Assembly (NCBI RefSeq): GCF_039909015.1
Contig: NZ_CP150919.1
Span: 4,130,501 to 4,194,500 of the forward strand
DNA from: Pseudomonas grandcourensis
GTDB taxonomy: Bacteria > Pseudomonadota > Gammaproteobacteria > Pseudomonadales > Pseudomonadaceae
DNA length: 64,000 nt
Direction: 5' to 3'
This document shows positions 42,884 through 52,367 of this stretch, one piece after another (position 1 is the stretch's first letter; each line of letters opens with the position of its first letter). The notes under the pieces were generated by a model, which was not told the origin of the DNA, made no database searches, and worked only from the letters and a program-made list of their open reading frames with translations. The position numbers were made by a program, and so were the translations under genes.

Positions 42884-44595
42884 TCGAAGTTACCGAAGTT
42901 TCCATTGCCGAGTTGCGCGCCGCGCTCGAATCCGGCCAGACCACCTCGGTTGAACTGGTCCAGGCTTATCTCGCGCGGATCGACGCCTATGACGGCCCCG
43001 AAACCCCTACTGCGCTGAACGCGGTCGTGGTTCGCAACCCCGAGGCACTCGCCGAAGCCCAGGCGTCCGACGCCCGTCGCGCCAAGGGCCAGACCCTGGG
43101 AGCGCTGGACGGTATCCCTTACACCGCCAAGGACAGCTATCTGGTCAAGGGCCTGACCGCCGCTTCCGGCAGCCCGGCCTTCAAGGACCTGGTCGCCTAT
43201 CGCGATGCGTTCACCATCGAACGCCTGCGCGCCGCCGGGGCGATCTGCCTGGGCAAGACCAACATGCCGCCGATGGCCAACGGCGGGATGCAGCGCGGCG
43301 TCTACGGCCGCGCCGAGAGCCCGTACAACGCTGACTACCTCACCGCTCCTTTCGCCTCCGGTTCGTCGAACGGCGCGGGTACTGCCACTGCCGCCAGTTT
43401 CGCGGCCTTCGGCCTGGCGGAAGAAACCTGGTCGAGCGGTCGTGGCCCGGCCTCGAACAATGGCTTGTGCGCCTACACCCCTTCGCGCGGGGTGATCTCG
43501 GTGCGCGGCAACTGGCCGTTGACGCCGACCATGGACGTGGTCGTGCCGTTTGCCCGGACCATGGCCGACCTGCTGGAAGTGCTCGACGTGGTGGTGGCCG
43601 ATGACCCGGACACCCGTGGCGACCTGTGGCGCCTGCAACCCTGGGTGCCGATCCCGAGTTCGTCCTTGGTACGCCCCAAATCCTACGCGGCGCTGGCCGC
43701 CAACAGCGAGGCGCTCAAAGGCAAGAAGTTCGGCATTCCACGCATGTACATCAACGCCGACCCTGAAGCCGGCACGTCCGAAGCACCGGGCATCGGTGGC
43801 CCGACCGGCCAACGCATCAACACCCGTCCTTCGGTGATCGGGCTCTGGGAACAAGCGCGCAAGGCCCTCGAAGACGCGGGTGCGCAAGTACTCGAAGTGG
43901 ACTTCCCGCTGGTCTCCAATTGCGAAGGTGATCGCCCTGGTGCGCCGACCGTGTTCAATCGCGGCATCGTCTCCAAGGAATTTTTACACCATGAACTGTG
44001 GGACCTGACCGCCTGGGCCTTCGATGATTTCCTGCAAGCCAACGGCGATCCGAAACTGAATCGCCTCGTCGATGTCGACGGCCCGCAGATTTTCCCTCAC
44101 GACCCTGGCACCCTGCCCAACCGCGAGGGCGACCTGGTCGCCGGCATGGACGAATACGTGCGCATGGCCGAGCGCGGCATCACCCCGTGGGACCAGATCA
44201 GCACAGTGCCGGACGGCCTGCGCGGGCTGGAAAAGACCCGCAAGATCGATCTGGAAGACTGGATGGATCGCCTGGGCCTCGACGCGGTGCTGTTCCCGAC
44301 GGTCGCCGATGTAGGCCCGGCGAATGCCGATGTCGATCCACAATCGGCGGACATCGCCTGGAGCAACGGTGTGTGGGTCGCCAACGGCAACCTCGCCATC
44401 CGTCACCTGGGCGTGCCAACGGTCACCGTGCCGATGGGCGTGATGCCGGACATCGGCATGCCGGTCGGCCTGACGTTTGCCGGGCGCGCCTATGACGACT
44501 CGTCGCTGCTGCACCTGGCGTCGGCGTTCGAGTCGACCGGCAACAAACGCATGATCCCACCGCGTACCCCGCCATTGGTCGCTGACAAGCGCTGA
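42880..44595 (+). CDS. Amidase-signature hydrolase with unusual catalytic motif
   Basis: A 571-residue cytoplasmic amidase-signature protein. The catalytic Lys is Lys84 (AKDSYLVKG), the cis-Ser lies in SGSSNGAGT near residue 163, and the nucleophile region reads AEETWSSGRGPAS with Ser near 187. In typical members these are GGSSGGS and GTDTGGSIRIPA, so the sequence has the catalytic residues but altered surrounding loops. It probably hydrolyses an amide formed in the pathway. It is not directly preceded by the regulon palindrome and has no obvious operator. Followed by a convergent transporter gene. Confidence 0.85.
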   Translation: MIEVTEVSIAELRAALESGQTTSVELVQAYLARIDAYDGPETPTALNAVVVRNPEALAEAQASDARRAKGQTLGALDGIPYTAKDSYLVKGLTAASGSPAFKDLVAYRDAFTIERLRAAGAICLGKTNMPPMANGGMQRGVYGRAESPYNADYLTAPFASGSSNGAGTATAASFAAFGLAEETWSSGRGPASNNGLCAYTPSRGVISVRGNWPLTPTMDVVVPFARTMADLLEVLDVVVADDPDTRGDLWRLQPWVPIPSSSLVRPKSYAALAANSEALKGKKFGIPRMYINADPEAGTSEAPGIGGPTGQRINTRPSVIGLWEQARKALEDAGAQVLEVDFPLVSNCEGDRPGAPTVFNRGIVSKEFLHHELWDLTAWAFDDFLQANGDPKLNRLVDVDGPQIFPHDPGTLPNREGDLVAGMDEYVRMAERGITPWDQISTVPDGLRGLEKTRKIDLEDWMDRLGLDAVLFPTVADVGPANADVDPQSADIAWSNGVWVANGNLAIRHLGVPTVTVPMGVMPDIGMPVGLTFAGRAYDDSSLLHLASAFESTGNKRMIPPRTPPLVADKR

Positions 44596-44640
44596 CCGGT
44601 AAAACCGTGGCGGCTCACTCGAGCCGCCACGGCTGGCGAA

Positions 44641-45639
44641 TCAGGGATCTACCTGGGCCATCAGTTCCGGAATCGATTCCGGTCGATTGGCATAACGCTG
44701 CGCCAACATCGCACAGACCATCAGTTGAATCTGGTGGAACAGCATCAGCGGCAGGATCAGCAAGCCAATGGTGCTACCGGCAAACAGCACCTGTGCCATC
44801 GGCACGCCGGTCGCCAGGCTTTTCTTCGAACCGCAGAAGAGAATGGTGATGCGGTCTTCCTGGTTGAAACCGAATGCCTTGCCCAGCACGGTCGCGGCCA
44901 CCAGCACCAGCGCCAGAACGATACCGCAGACCAGCACCAGCCCAACCAGATCCAGCAACGGAATCTGGTGCCAGAGGCCCTCGATCACCGCCTCGCTGAA
45001 CGCGCCGTAGACCACCAGCAGAATCGAACCCTGGTCGACGAACTTCAACCAGCTCTTGTTGCGCGCCACCCAGTCGCCGATCCAGCGCCGCGCGATCTGC
45101 CCGGCAATGAACGGCAGCAGCAACTGCACGCTGATCTTGAGGATGGCGTCGAGGGTCGAGGAGCCTTCGCCGTGCACGTTCAGCAGCAGGGTCACCAGCA
45201 ACGGCGTGAGAAAAATCCCGAATAGGCTGGACGCCGCCGCGCTGCAAATCGCCGCCGGGATGTTGCCCCGCGCCAGCGAAGTAAAGGCAATCGCCGACTG
45301 CACCGTGGCGGGCAACGCGCAGAGGTAGAGCATGCCCATGTACAGGTCGTTGCCGATCAGCGGCGACAGCAGCGGCTTGAGCGCCAGGCCGAGCAGCGGA
45401 AACAGTACGAAGGTCAGGCTGAACACCAGCAGATGCAGGCGCCAGTGCCCGGCACCGGCGATGATCGATTCGCGGGACAGCTTGGCGCCATGCAGGAAAA
45501 ACAGCAGCGCGATGGCGATGTTGGTCAGCCAGCCAAAACCGACCGCGACCTGGCCGCTGGCAGGCAGCAGGCTGGCGAGCGTCACTACGCCGATCAGGGT
45601 CAGGGTGAAGTTGTCGGGTAACAGACGGGGGCGAGTCAT
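44641..45639 (-). CDS. Bile acid:sodium symporter (BASS/YfeH) family transporter
   Basis: A 332-residue inner-membrane protein with 9-10 hydrophobic segments, starting at ATG 45639 (MTRPRLLPDNF); an ATG four codons earlier (45651) is the alternative. Signature parts are LFFLHGAKLSRESI, YLCALPATVQSAIAFTSLARG, and CGSKKSLATGVPMAQVLFAG, as in the arsenite-/YfeH-like branch of the family. Substrate is probably an organic anion. It lies between the amidase (convergent) and the AraC regulator (divergent) and is not clearly part of the regulon. Confidence 0.85.
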   Translation of the reverse strand: MTRPRLLPDNFTLTLIGVVTLASLLPASGQVAVGFGWLTNIAIALLFFLHGAKLSRESIIAGAGHWRLHLLVFSLTFVLFPLLGLALKPLLSPLIGNDLYMGMLYLCALPATVQSAIAFTSLARGNIPAAICSAAASSLFGIFLTPLLVTLLLNVHGEGSSTLDAILKISVQLLLPFIAGQIARRWIGDWVARNKSWLKFVDQGSILLVVYGAFSEAVIEGLWHQIPLLDLVGLVLVCGIVLALVLVAATVLGKAFGFNQEDRITILFCGSKKSLATGVPMAQVLFAGSTIGLLILPLMLFHQIQLMVCAMLAQRYANRPESIPELMAQVDP

Positions 45640-45712
45640 GGGGTTGATCATCCGGGGGTTGCCAGTACGTGAAAGCGACTCTAACGTGACTGGGAGTTAC
45701 CGACTAACGCCG

Positions 45713-46513
45713 ATGAGCCAGCTGATGCCGCCTAAAGGACATGACAAGAGTGTTCGACGCAGTATTCCCGGGCTGTCCAGCCTGCCACGACCGCTCTATG
45801 GCCGTACCGAATCGCTGCCCAATCGCGCCCTGACCCGGCGCCACAGCCATCCGTGGGTGCAGCTTTCCTACGCGATTGCGGGCGTGCTCGAAATACAGAC
45901 CGGCGCCGGGCGTTTCGTCGCCCCGCCGGAGCGCGCGGTGTGGATTCCGGCGGGCATGCCGCACCGGGTGTTCAGCTCGCCGCGCACGGAAATGCGCAGC
46001 CTGTACATCGATTGCAGCGTCTCGACATGGGCGCCGCCGGGCTGTCATGTGTTGGGGGTCAGCGATTTGTTGCGCGAGTTGATCCGTGCCTTCAGTCAGA
46101 TTCCGGTGGAATACGATCAGAAGGGCCCCCACGGTCGGTTGGCCCAGGTGATTCTGGATCAGTTGGCGCAAGCACCGCAGATCGACTTGATGCTGCCCCT
46201 GCCCCAGGACAGCCGATTGCGGCAAATCGCCCAAAGCCTGGAGTCGCACCCGGAGCAACAGACCACCCTCAGTCACTGGAGCGACCAATTCGGCGTCACC
46301 GAGAAAACCCTCAGCCGCCTGTTCCTGCGCGACACCGGCCTGACCTTTCGCGCCTGGCGCCAGCGCTTGCGCCTGCTCGGCGCCCTGACGCCACTGGAAC
46401 AGGGCGAGCGCGTGACCGACGTCGCGTTGGCCTGTGGCTACGACTCGACGTCGGCGTTTATCGCAGCGTTTCGTCAGCAATTCGGCGAAACACCAGGGGA
46501 ATTTTTTCGCTGA
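45713..46513 (+). CDS. AraC-family transcriptional regulator
   Basis: A 266-residue regulator. The N-terminal cupin (RRHSHPWVQLSYAIAGVLEI, PPERAVWIPAGMPHRV) and two C-terminal helix-turn-helix motifs (LSHWSDQFGVTEKTLSRLFL and RVTDVALACGYDSTSAFIAA) match YdeC/AraC6-like proteins. The start ATG 45713 is preceded by a rather distant GGGAG; ATG 45725 is possible. Divergent from the BASS transporter gene with 73 bases between, so it probably regulates that gene. Confidence 0.9.
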   Translation: MSQLMPPKGHDKSVRRSIPGLSSLPRPLYGRTESLPNRALTRRHSHPWVQLSYAIAGVLEIQTGAGRFVAPPERAVWIPAGMPHRVFSSPRTEMRSLYIDCSVSTWAPPGCHVLGVSDLLRELIRAFSQIPVEYDQKGPHGRLAQVILDQLAQAPQIDLMLPLPQDSRLRQIAQSLESHPEQQTTLSHWSDQFGVTEKTLSRLFLRDTGLTFRAWRQRLRLLGALTPLEQGERVTDVALACGYDSTSAFIAAFRQQFGETPGEFFR

Positions 46514-46547
46514 GCCCCACACCGTACAACCTGCGGAAACGAGCCTA

Positions 46548-46680
46548 TGTGGCGAGGGGGCTTGCCCCCGTTGGGTCGCGGAGCGGCCCCAAAACCAAAC
46601 AATGAGGCCTGTCTGGAAAAACGCATTGGCAGGTTTTACGACTGCTTCGCAGTCGAACGGGGGCAAGCCCCCTCGCCACA
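46548..46680. repeat. Paired inverted REP-like repeat
   Basis: Exact 25-bp arms (46548-46572 and 46656-46680) beginning TGTGGCGAGGGGGCTTGCCC, with further short palindromes between (GACTGCTTCGCAGTC). It separates the AraC gene from the convergent PotF-like gene, and can form a long hairpin. Confidence 0.85.
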
Positions 46681-46707
46681 GAGGCTCGCTCCTACAAGGT
46701 TTTTTGG

Positions 46708-47808
46708 TTACTGATCGGACTTGATGCTGGTCCAGACCCGGGTGCGCACCCGCTCGAGCTTTTGCGGCAATGGCTGCACGACGTACAGCGTCTTCAAGGC
46801 CTCGCTGGTCGGTGTCAGGTTCGGGTTGCCGGTGATGTCCTTGTCGATCAGCGCCAGCGAGTCCTTGTTGGCATTCGGGTAACCGAGGAAGTCGCTGATC
46901 GGCGCGATGACTTTCGGGTCCAGCAGGTTGTTGAGGAATTCGTGGGCCTCGGCGACGTTCTTCGCGCTTTTCGGGATGGCGAAAGTGTCGAACCAGATCG
47001 GCGCGCCCTCTTTCGGCAGGCGCCAGTCGACGACCACGCCGTTGCCCGCCTCTTTGGCGCGATTGCCGAATTGATAGAAGCTGCCGGAGTAACCGATGGC
47101 CACGCAAATATCGCCGTTGGCGATGTCGGTCATGTACTTGGCGGAGTTGAAGTAGGTGACGTAAGGGCGAACCTTGAGCATCAATGCCTTGGCTTTTTCG
47201 TAGTCATCGGGGTTCTGGCTATTCGGGTCCAGCCCCAGGTAATGCAGGGCCAGCGGCAGGATCTCCGACGGCGAGTCGAGCATGGCGACGCCACAGGCCT
47301 TGAGCTTCTCCATGTTCTCGGGCTTGAACACCAGGTCCCAGCTGTCCACCGGCGCATTCTCGCCCAGCGCCGCCTTGACCTTGGCCGGGTTGAAGCCGAT
47401 CAGCACGGTGCCATACATGTAGGGCACGCCGTACTGGTTGCCCGGGTCGTTCTTGTCCAGCAGCTTGAGCAAGGCCGGGTCCTGGTGCGACCAGTTCGGC
47501 AGTTTGGACTTGTCGAGTTTCTGGAACACCCCCGCCTTGATCTGGGTTTCGATGAACTGGTTCGACGGCACCACCAGGTCGTAACCCGAGTTGCCGGTCA
47601 GCAGCTTGGCTTCCAGGGACTCGTTGGTGTCGAAGGTGTCCCAGGTCACCTTGATCCCGGTGTCCTTGGCGAAATCCTTGGGCACGGACGGCAGGATGTA
47701 GTCCGCCCAGTTGTACACCCGCAATTCGCCCTGTTCGGCGTGCACCGCACCGGCCAGCAGCGACAGTCCGCAAACGGTGGCGCCCAGTATGCGTTTCATT
47801 GAGTCCAT
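46708..47808 (-). CDS. Putrescine/polyamine-binding protein (PotF/SpuD type)
   Basis: A 366-residue exported protein; ATG 47808 has GGGGAA seven bases upstream (47823 and 47799 are alternatives). The signal peptide ends near AVHA-EQGE. The mature protein begins LRVYNWADYILPSVPKDFAK, followed by VTWDTFDTNESLEAKLLTGN and GYDLVVPSNQFIETQIKAG, standard for PotF-like putrescine binders. There is no adjacent transporter, so it is an orphan binding protein, perhaps shared with a polyamine importer elsewhere. Its proximity to the puu-like operon is suggestive. Confidence 0.9.
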   Translation of the reverse strand: MDSMKRILGATVCGLSLLAGAVHAEQGELRVYNWADYILPSVPKDFAKDTGIKVTWDTFDTNESLEAKLLTGNSGYDLVVPSNQFIETQIKAGVFQKLDKSKLPNWSHQDPALLKLLDKNDPGNQYGVPYMYGTVLIGFNPAKVKAALGENAPVDSWDLVFKPENMEKLKACGVAMLDSPSEILPLALHYLGLDPNSQNPDDYEKAKALMLKVRPYVTYFNSAKYMTDIANGDICVAIGYSGSFYQFGNRAKEAGNGVVVDWRLPKEGAPIWFDTFAIPKSAKNVAEAHEFLNNLLDPKVIAPISDFLGYPNANKDSLALIDKDITGNPNLTPTSEALKTLYVVQPLPQKLERVRTRVWTSIKSDQ

Positions 47809-48264
47809 GGATCGTTTCCCCAAGTGTGGCGTGAGTTCGATGGTTTTTATGTTCTGTACACGGCAGCGGTCTTGAAAATAGCCAAGGGCAAGGAAGTGAA
47901 GTTTCTGGTTGTGGTTTCAACGCGGGTTGCCGACTCAGCCACCCGCGTCTGATTCTTGCTGACGGCGTGGCCGGTTCACAGCGTGAGGCAGGCCAAAAGG
48001 AGATTGAAATGGCCAAAATAGGTGTCCGCATTGATCAGCGGCGCGAGGCCTGTCACCGAGGGTTAGTCCAAACAGCCAGACTTCAAGGCACGCTATGACG
48101 CTCTTCGGGAGCGAGGCAAGAGCGCGAAAGTCGCGCTCTTGCCTGCATGCGGGTCTTACTGATTAGGCTGAATGCCATGTTACGCGATGGCACCGGTTTA
48201 AAACGTAAAGGATGTCCCCGGTTTCTACCCGAGCAAGCTCGCTCCCACAGGGGTTGTGGCGTGA
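47809..48264. other. Intergenic region with a stem-loop and a REP element
   Basis: About 455 bases without a gene. A perfect-looking stem around CAAGAGCGCGA/CGCGCTCTTG (48118-48144) may end transcription; a REP copy (CGAGCAAGCTCGCTCCCACA) is at 48227-48253, 12 bases after the 3' end of the porin gene. The remainder is probably promoter DNA for the PotF-like gene. Confidence 0.6.
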
Positions 48265-49590
48265 TTACAACAACGACAAGGTGTAATTGATGATGAACCG
48301 GTTCTGATCCACATTGCGCCCGGCATCGGTATTGGACTTGGCGTTACGCAGTGTGAAACCCACCCCCTTGAACGTGCCCGACTGCAGCACATAGTCCAGG
48401 GTCATGTCGCGCTCCCACTCGGACTGGTCGCTGGCGTTTTGCGCCTTGATGTCCGTGCCCTTCAGATACACGATCGAGGCTTTCAGGCCCGGCACGCCCA
48501 AGGGCGCGAAGTCGTAGGTGTATTGGCCGAAATTGGTCTGCTCGCCGGCCCGGGCAAAGTTCTGGATCATCTTGTCGGTGGGCAGGTAGACACTGCCGCC
48601 GCCCGCCCCCTTGTCCACCAGGCTGCCCTGGTTGGGCTGGACGAAGTTGCTGCCATCGCCCACCCGTTGATGCCCCACCGACACCGCGTGCCCGCCATGG
48701 GTGTAGGTGACCATCGCGGCCCAGGTGCTGTTGTCGATTTCACCGTCGTTGTCGTCGGTGTAGCCCGACACCCGATAACCTTGCGCACGGCCCGAGGCAG
48801 AGCTGTTGGCACCGCTCGACGTGGTGCGGAAGTAGCGCAGGTCGGTGGTCAGTGAGCTTGCGCTGTCGATGGACAGGATGTGCGTCAGGCCGAGGAAGTT
48901 CTGGTTGTAGAAGTCTTCCAGCTGCGCGAAGTAGTACTGGGTCTTAAGCGTTTTGGTGAGGTTGTAGTCACCGCCGGCGTAGTAAAACTTGTTGCTGTCC
49001 TGGGTGCTGCCGGCGACCGACAGGCCTGTGCGGTCCGTCGAGGCGCGCCCCACCGCGTGCTCCAGCACACCGCCGGTCAACGTCAGGCCATCGATGTCGA
49101 TCGAGGTGACCTGCGCGCCGGTGAACGATTGCGGCAACACACGGGCATCGTTCGCCAGAAGGATCGGCAATTTCGGCAGCAAGGTGCCGTAGCGAAATTC
49201 CGTCCGGGCCAGGCGCATCTTCGCCGTAGGGCCAAAGCTGCTCCAGGCGTCGGCCGCGCCGTCACCGTCCGAAGGAATCATGCCACTACCGACGTGACGC
49301 CCCGCTCCGCTGTCCAGCGTGATGCCGAGCAACGCCTGGGCATCGAGCCCGAATCCCACCGCGCCTTGGGTAAACCCGGACTCATAACGCAACACGAAAC
49401 CCTGGGCTGCTTCTTCGGTTTTCGAAGGGGCCGCGCTGCCATCGCGATTGTCGCTGTTGAAGTACAGGGTACGCATCGAGAGGCTGGCCTTGCTGTCTTC
49501 GAGAAAACCATGGCCTGCGGTGTCAGCCGCCTGTGCGCACACCGAACTGGTGGCCAGCAAGACTGCGGTGGGAATCGCTCGTTTGAACAT
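48265..49590 (-). CDS. OprD-family outer-membrane porin
   Basis: A 441-residue porin with a signal peptide (ATSSVCAQA-ADTA) and the OprD N-terminal signature GFLEDSKASLSMRTLYFNSD. Alternating aromatic beta-strands continue to a C-terminal strand ending NYTLSLL with hydrophobic residues. These porins take up amino acids, polyamines or aromatic acids. Its position next to the catabolic region suggests it brings a related substrate across the outer membrane; no regulon palindrome is seen upstream. Confidence 0.9.
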   Translation of the reverse strand: MFKRAIPTAVLLATSSVCAQAADTAGHGFLEDSKASLSMRTLYFNSDNRDGSAAPSKTEEAAQGFVLRYESGFTQGAVGFGLDAQALLGITLDSGAGRHVGSGMIPSDGDGAADAWSSFGPTAKMRLARTEFRYGTLLPKLPILLANDARVLPQSFTGAQVTSIDIDGLTLTGGVLEHAVGRASTDRTGLSVAGSTQDSNKFYYAGGDYNLTKTLKTQYYFAQLEDFYNQNFLGLTHILSIDSASSLTTDLRYFRTTSSGANSSASGRAQGYRVSGYTDDNDGEIDNSTWAAMVTYTHGGHAVSVGHQRVGDGSNFVQPNQGSLVDKGAGGGSVYLPTDKMIQNFARAGEQTNFGQYTYDFAPLGVPGLKASIVYLKGTDIKAQNASDQSEWERDMTLDYVLQSGTFKGVGFTLRNAKSNTDAGRNVDQNRFIINYTLSLL

Positions 49591-49945
49591 AGGGTGCTCC
49601 TGGGTGTTTCTTATCGTTATTTGGAGGTATCACCGCCAGACAGGACCCGATTGCCACCCACGCAACAGCGCTCAACACGGGCGCGAAAACAGGCGCGCTC
49701 GCTGAGTGACATAAGCGTCGGACGTTCGAGGTAAGGGTTGACTGACTGGTTTGTGAAACTCTTAAAACATTTCGAAAGGCTATTATCAAACGCCGTGAAA
49801 GTAGTTTTCGTGGAGGGATAAGGCTTGTCGCGCAGAGGTATGGACGATCACTGTTTTTGAATATCGGTGCGGCGGATTTTCATCATACTGACATCACCGG
49901 CGGTGTTCGGTGGCTGCTGGTATCTCCCAACCAGAGCAATGACCC
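49591..49945. other. Intergenic promoter region between divergent genes
   Basis: About 355 bases between the porin (-) and GST (+). There is an AGGAG ribosome-binding site for the porin near 49600; otherwise I see no repeat, operator of the regulon or RNA structure. Confidence 0.5.
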
Positions 49946-50566
49946 ATGAACCATCAAATCGAACTGTACGGCGCGAACACCGGCAACACGCTACGGGCCG
50001 CCATTGCGCTTGAAGAGGCCGGTATTGCCTACACGGCACGCTGGTTGGACCTTCATGCGCGCGAGCAACTGGATCCGGCCTTCCTGGCACTCAACCCGGC
50101 CGGGAAAGTGCCGACCCTGATCGTTCACGGGTCAACGCCGATGCTGGTCATCAACCAGTCCAACGCCATCATCCAGTACGCCGACTCCATTGCCCCCGGA
50201 ACGCTGGCACCGGCGCAACCGGGACCTGAGCGTATCCGGGTGATCGACCGCTACTTCTTTTTCGTCACCGATGTCATCGCCCCCAGCCATGCCGCCTTTT
50301 TTCTGCACCAGGCAGGGCAGGACAAGGCGGCGGCGATCATCGACCTGCGCGTGATTGAACAGCTCACCTACTCGGAAAGCTTTTTGACGGACGACTTCAT
50401 GGCCGGACAGCAGTTCTCCATGGCCGACATTTCGGCATTCACCATTGCCACAGCGTTCCGTGATCGACTGGACTGGAAACAGCTACCAGAGCTATCGCAC
50501 TGGTACGACAGCGTTGAAGCCAGGCCGTCGGTACAGCGTGCCCGGGCAGCTTTCCAGAACCGCTGA
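49946..50566 (+). CDS. Glutathione S-transferase family protein
   Basis: A 206-residue protein with a thioredoxin-like N-terminal domain (IELYGANTGNTLRAAIALEE, NPAGKVPTLIV) and a helical C-terminal domain (FMAGQQFSMADISAFTIATA), as in GSTs of the theta/beta type. It probably conjugates or reduces an electrophile with glutathione; a catabolic role is possible but not shown. It ends at a strong terminator shared with the convergent permease. Confidence 0.88.
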   Translation: MNHQIELYGANTGNTLRAAIALEEAGIAYTARWLDLHAREQLDPAFLALNPAGKVPTLIVHGSTPMLVINQSNAIIQYADSIAPGTLAPAQPGPERIRVIDRYFFFVTDVIAPSHAAFFLHQAGQDKAAAIIDLRVIEQLTYSESFLTDDFMAGQQFSMADISAFTIATAFRDRLDWKQLPELSHWYDSVEARPSVQRARAAFQNR

Positions 50567-50582
50567 ACAATCACCGCAGACA

Positions 50583-50611
50583 AAAATGCCCGGCAAAGCG
50601 CCGGGCATTTT
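50583..50611. terminator. Bidirectional terminator
   Basis: AAAATGCCCGGC (50583-50594) and GCCGGGCATTTT (50600-50611) form a perfect 12-bp stem with a 5-base loop and A/T ends, between the convergent GST and NCS1 genes, so it can end both transcripts. Confidence 0.9.
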
Positions 50612-50636
50612 CAGACGAACACGAAAGGTTTTTGCC

Positions 50637-52049
50637 TCAGTCGCTGTAGCCGAGCGCTGCCGAACGGCTTTCCTGCGACTGGCTTCGCGTCGCCAGGCAG
50701 TAATACAACGGGCACGTCACCACCAGCCCCACCAGCCACGACAGGTCCGCGCCGTCTACCAGATTGGCGTAGGGCCCGACATACAGCGACGTATTGGCGA
50801 ACGGCAACTGCACGATGATGCCGATGAAGTAGGCGATGATCGCGTGCAGGTTGAAGAGACCGTAGATGCCGCCGTCAGCCTGGAAAATCGAGGCGATGTC
50901 GTAGCGGCCGCGCTTGATCAGGTAGAAGTCGATCAGGTTGATCGAGGCCCACGGCACCAACACCAGCAACAGCGCCAGGATCAGGCCGATGAACTGCGAA
51001 ATGAAATTCGCCGAGGCACCCAGCGCCACCACGCAGCAACCCGCCAGCACGATGCTCGACAGCACCACGCGCACCTTGATGCTGGGCGTCCACTGGCTGG
51101 CGAAGGTCTGGATCGAAGTGATGATCGACAGCACCGCGCCATACAGATTCAAGGCGTTGTGGCTGATGATGTTGAGCAGGAACAACACCATCAGGATCGG
51201 CCCCAGCCAACCGGTGGACTGCTTGACCGCCGCCATCGCCTCGGTGCCTTCCGGGGTTGCCAGTACCGCCACGGCGCCGAACGTGAACGACAGGATCGTG
51301 CCCAGGGTCGCGCCCAGGTAGGTGGCGAAGAACGGCCGGGTGATGCCGATATCCGCCGGCAGGTAGCGCGAGTAGTCCGACACGTACGGCGAGAAGCTGA
51401 TCTGCCAGATGATGCCCAGCGACACCGTGGCCAGCCAGCCGGAGAGGTTGAATCCGCCGCGGGTGAAGAAGTCCGCCGGCAGATCATGGGCGAAGATATA
51501 GAGAAAGCCGGCGAGCAACGCGCTACCCATCACCCAGGTGCCGATGCGGTTCAGGGTATGGATGAAGCGGTAGCCAATCACGCCGATAGCCGTGGCGCTG
51601 AGGGCGCCGATGAGAATGCTGGCCGGCACCGGAACCGACGGCGCAATGCCGACAATCGATCTGCCTGCCAGCACGATGTTGGAAATGAAGAAACCAACGT
51701 AGATCAACGCCGCGAAGAACACGATCAGCAGCGCGCCATAGCGGCCGAACTGACCACGGCTCTGCACCATCTGCGGAATGCCCATGCACGGCCCCTGGGC
51801 CGACGCCAGCGCGATCACCACGCCACCGACCATGTGCCCGAGGGCAATCGCCAGCAGACCCCAGAACAGATTGAGGTGGAACACCTGGACCACCATGGCG
51901 CCGGTGACGATGGGCAGTGGCGCGATGTTGGTGCTGAACCACAGAGTGAAAAGATCGCGGGCCTTCCCGTGGCGCTCTGCGAGTGGAACGTAGTCGACCG
52001 TATGGTTCTCGATCAACGGATCTTGCCGGGACATCTGGGACATGTGCAT
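50637..52049 (-). CDS. NCS1 family nucleobase/hydantoin-type permease, copy 1
   Basis: A 470-residue membrane protein with about 12 hydrophobic segments. NCS1 features include the N-terminal PLAERHGKARDLFTLWFSTN, GIPQMVQSRGQFGRYGALL and NALNLYGAVLSI. The family imports purines, pyrimidines, hydantoins, allantoin or thiamine-related compounds with H+ or Na+. It has an operator of the regulon 84 bases upstream (52133). It is paralogous to the permease at 55209. Confidence 0.92.
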   Translation of the reverse strand: MHMSQMSRQDPLIENHTVDYVPLAERHGKARDLFTLWFSTNIAPLPIVTGAMVVQVFHLNLFWGLLAIALGHMVGGVVIALASAQGPCMGIPQMVQSRGQFGRYGALLIVFFAALIYVGFFISNIVLAGRSIVGIAPSVPVPASILIGALSATAIGVIGYRFIHTLNRIGTWVMGSALLAGFLYIFAHDLPADFFTRGGFNLSGWLATVSLGIIWQISFSPYVSDYSRYLPADIGITRPFFATYLGATLGTILSFTFGAVAVLATPEGTEAMAAVKQSTGWLGPILMVLFLLNIISHNALNLYGAVLSIITSIQTFASQWTPSIKVRVVLSSIVLAGCCVVALGASANFISQFIGLILALLLVLVPWASINLIDFYLIKRGRYDIASIFQADGGIYGLFNLHAIIAYFIGIIVQLPFANTSLYVGPYANLVDGADLSWLVGLVVTCPLYYCLATRSQSQESRSAALGYSD

Positions 52050-52132
52050 GAACTCGAGTTTGTCTGTTCTTATCTTTGTATGAAGCCAAACCGGGGGGAC
52101 TCTCTGGCCGCCCCTCAGATGCGAACCATATT

Positions 52133-52144
52133 ATGGTATTCCAA
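52133..52144. promoter_or_regulatory. Operator variant ATGGTATTCCAA upstream of NCS1 permease 1
   Basis: Context CATATTATGGTATTCCAAAC. It shares the whole CATATTATGGTATTCCAA stretch with the site before the ABC importer (38539) in the same orientation relative to its gene. It lies 84 bases before the permease start. Confidence 0.6.
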
Positions 52145-52305
52145 ACTTTAAACAAGACTGATCCGGTCTTTGAACAAGCATCTGAGCCGGCATCCTGCCC
52201 GATTCACGCCAGCGCTGGCTAGCTGAAAGCCCCGTAATCATTGAGTTCCCGACGGAAGCCATACGTTTATCGGCTCACCTAAAAAGACCTTGCAATCGAT
52301 GTATT

Positions 52306-52317
52306 ACGGTATACCAT
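52306..52317. promoter_or_regulatory. Operator ACGGTATACCAT upstream of flavin reductase 2
   Basis: Context TGTATTACGGTATACCATCA, 50 bases before ATG 52368. One base differs from the consensus in the first half-site; the ATACCATCAGAC flank is identical to that of the site at 29102. Confidence 0.68.
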
Positions 52318-52367
52318 CAGACCTACAAATACATAAGAACCGCGTCACACCACCCGAGGACCGTCCA

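Larger units (their letters stand above)
52050..52367. other. Regulatory region between divergent permease and flavin reductase
   Basis: A 318-base gap holding two operators of the TGGTATACCA family, one near each gene (52133 and 52306). Nothing else recognised. Confidence 0.65.

Noticed and set aside
45332..45712. N-terminal extension of the AraC frame
   Set aside because: It overlaps the divergent transporter gene antisense and lacks cupin or helix-turn-helix character.
50445..52151. A 568-residue plus-strand frame over the NCS1 permease
   Set aside because: A shadow of the permease gene on the other strand, with Gln/His/Arg-rich composition.
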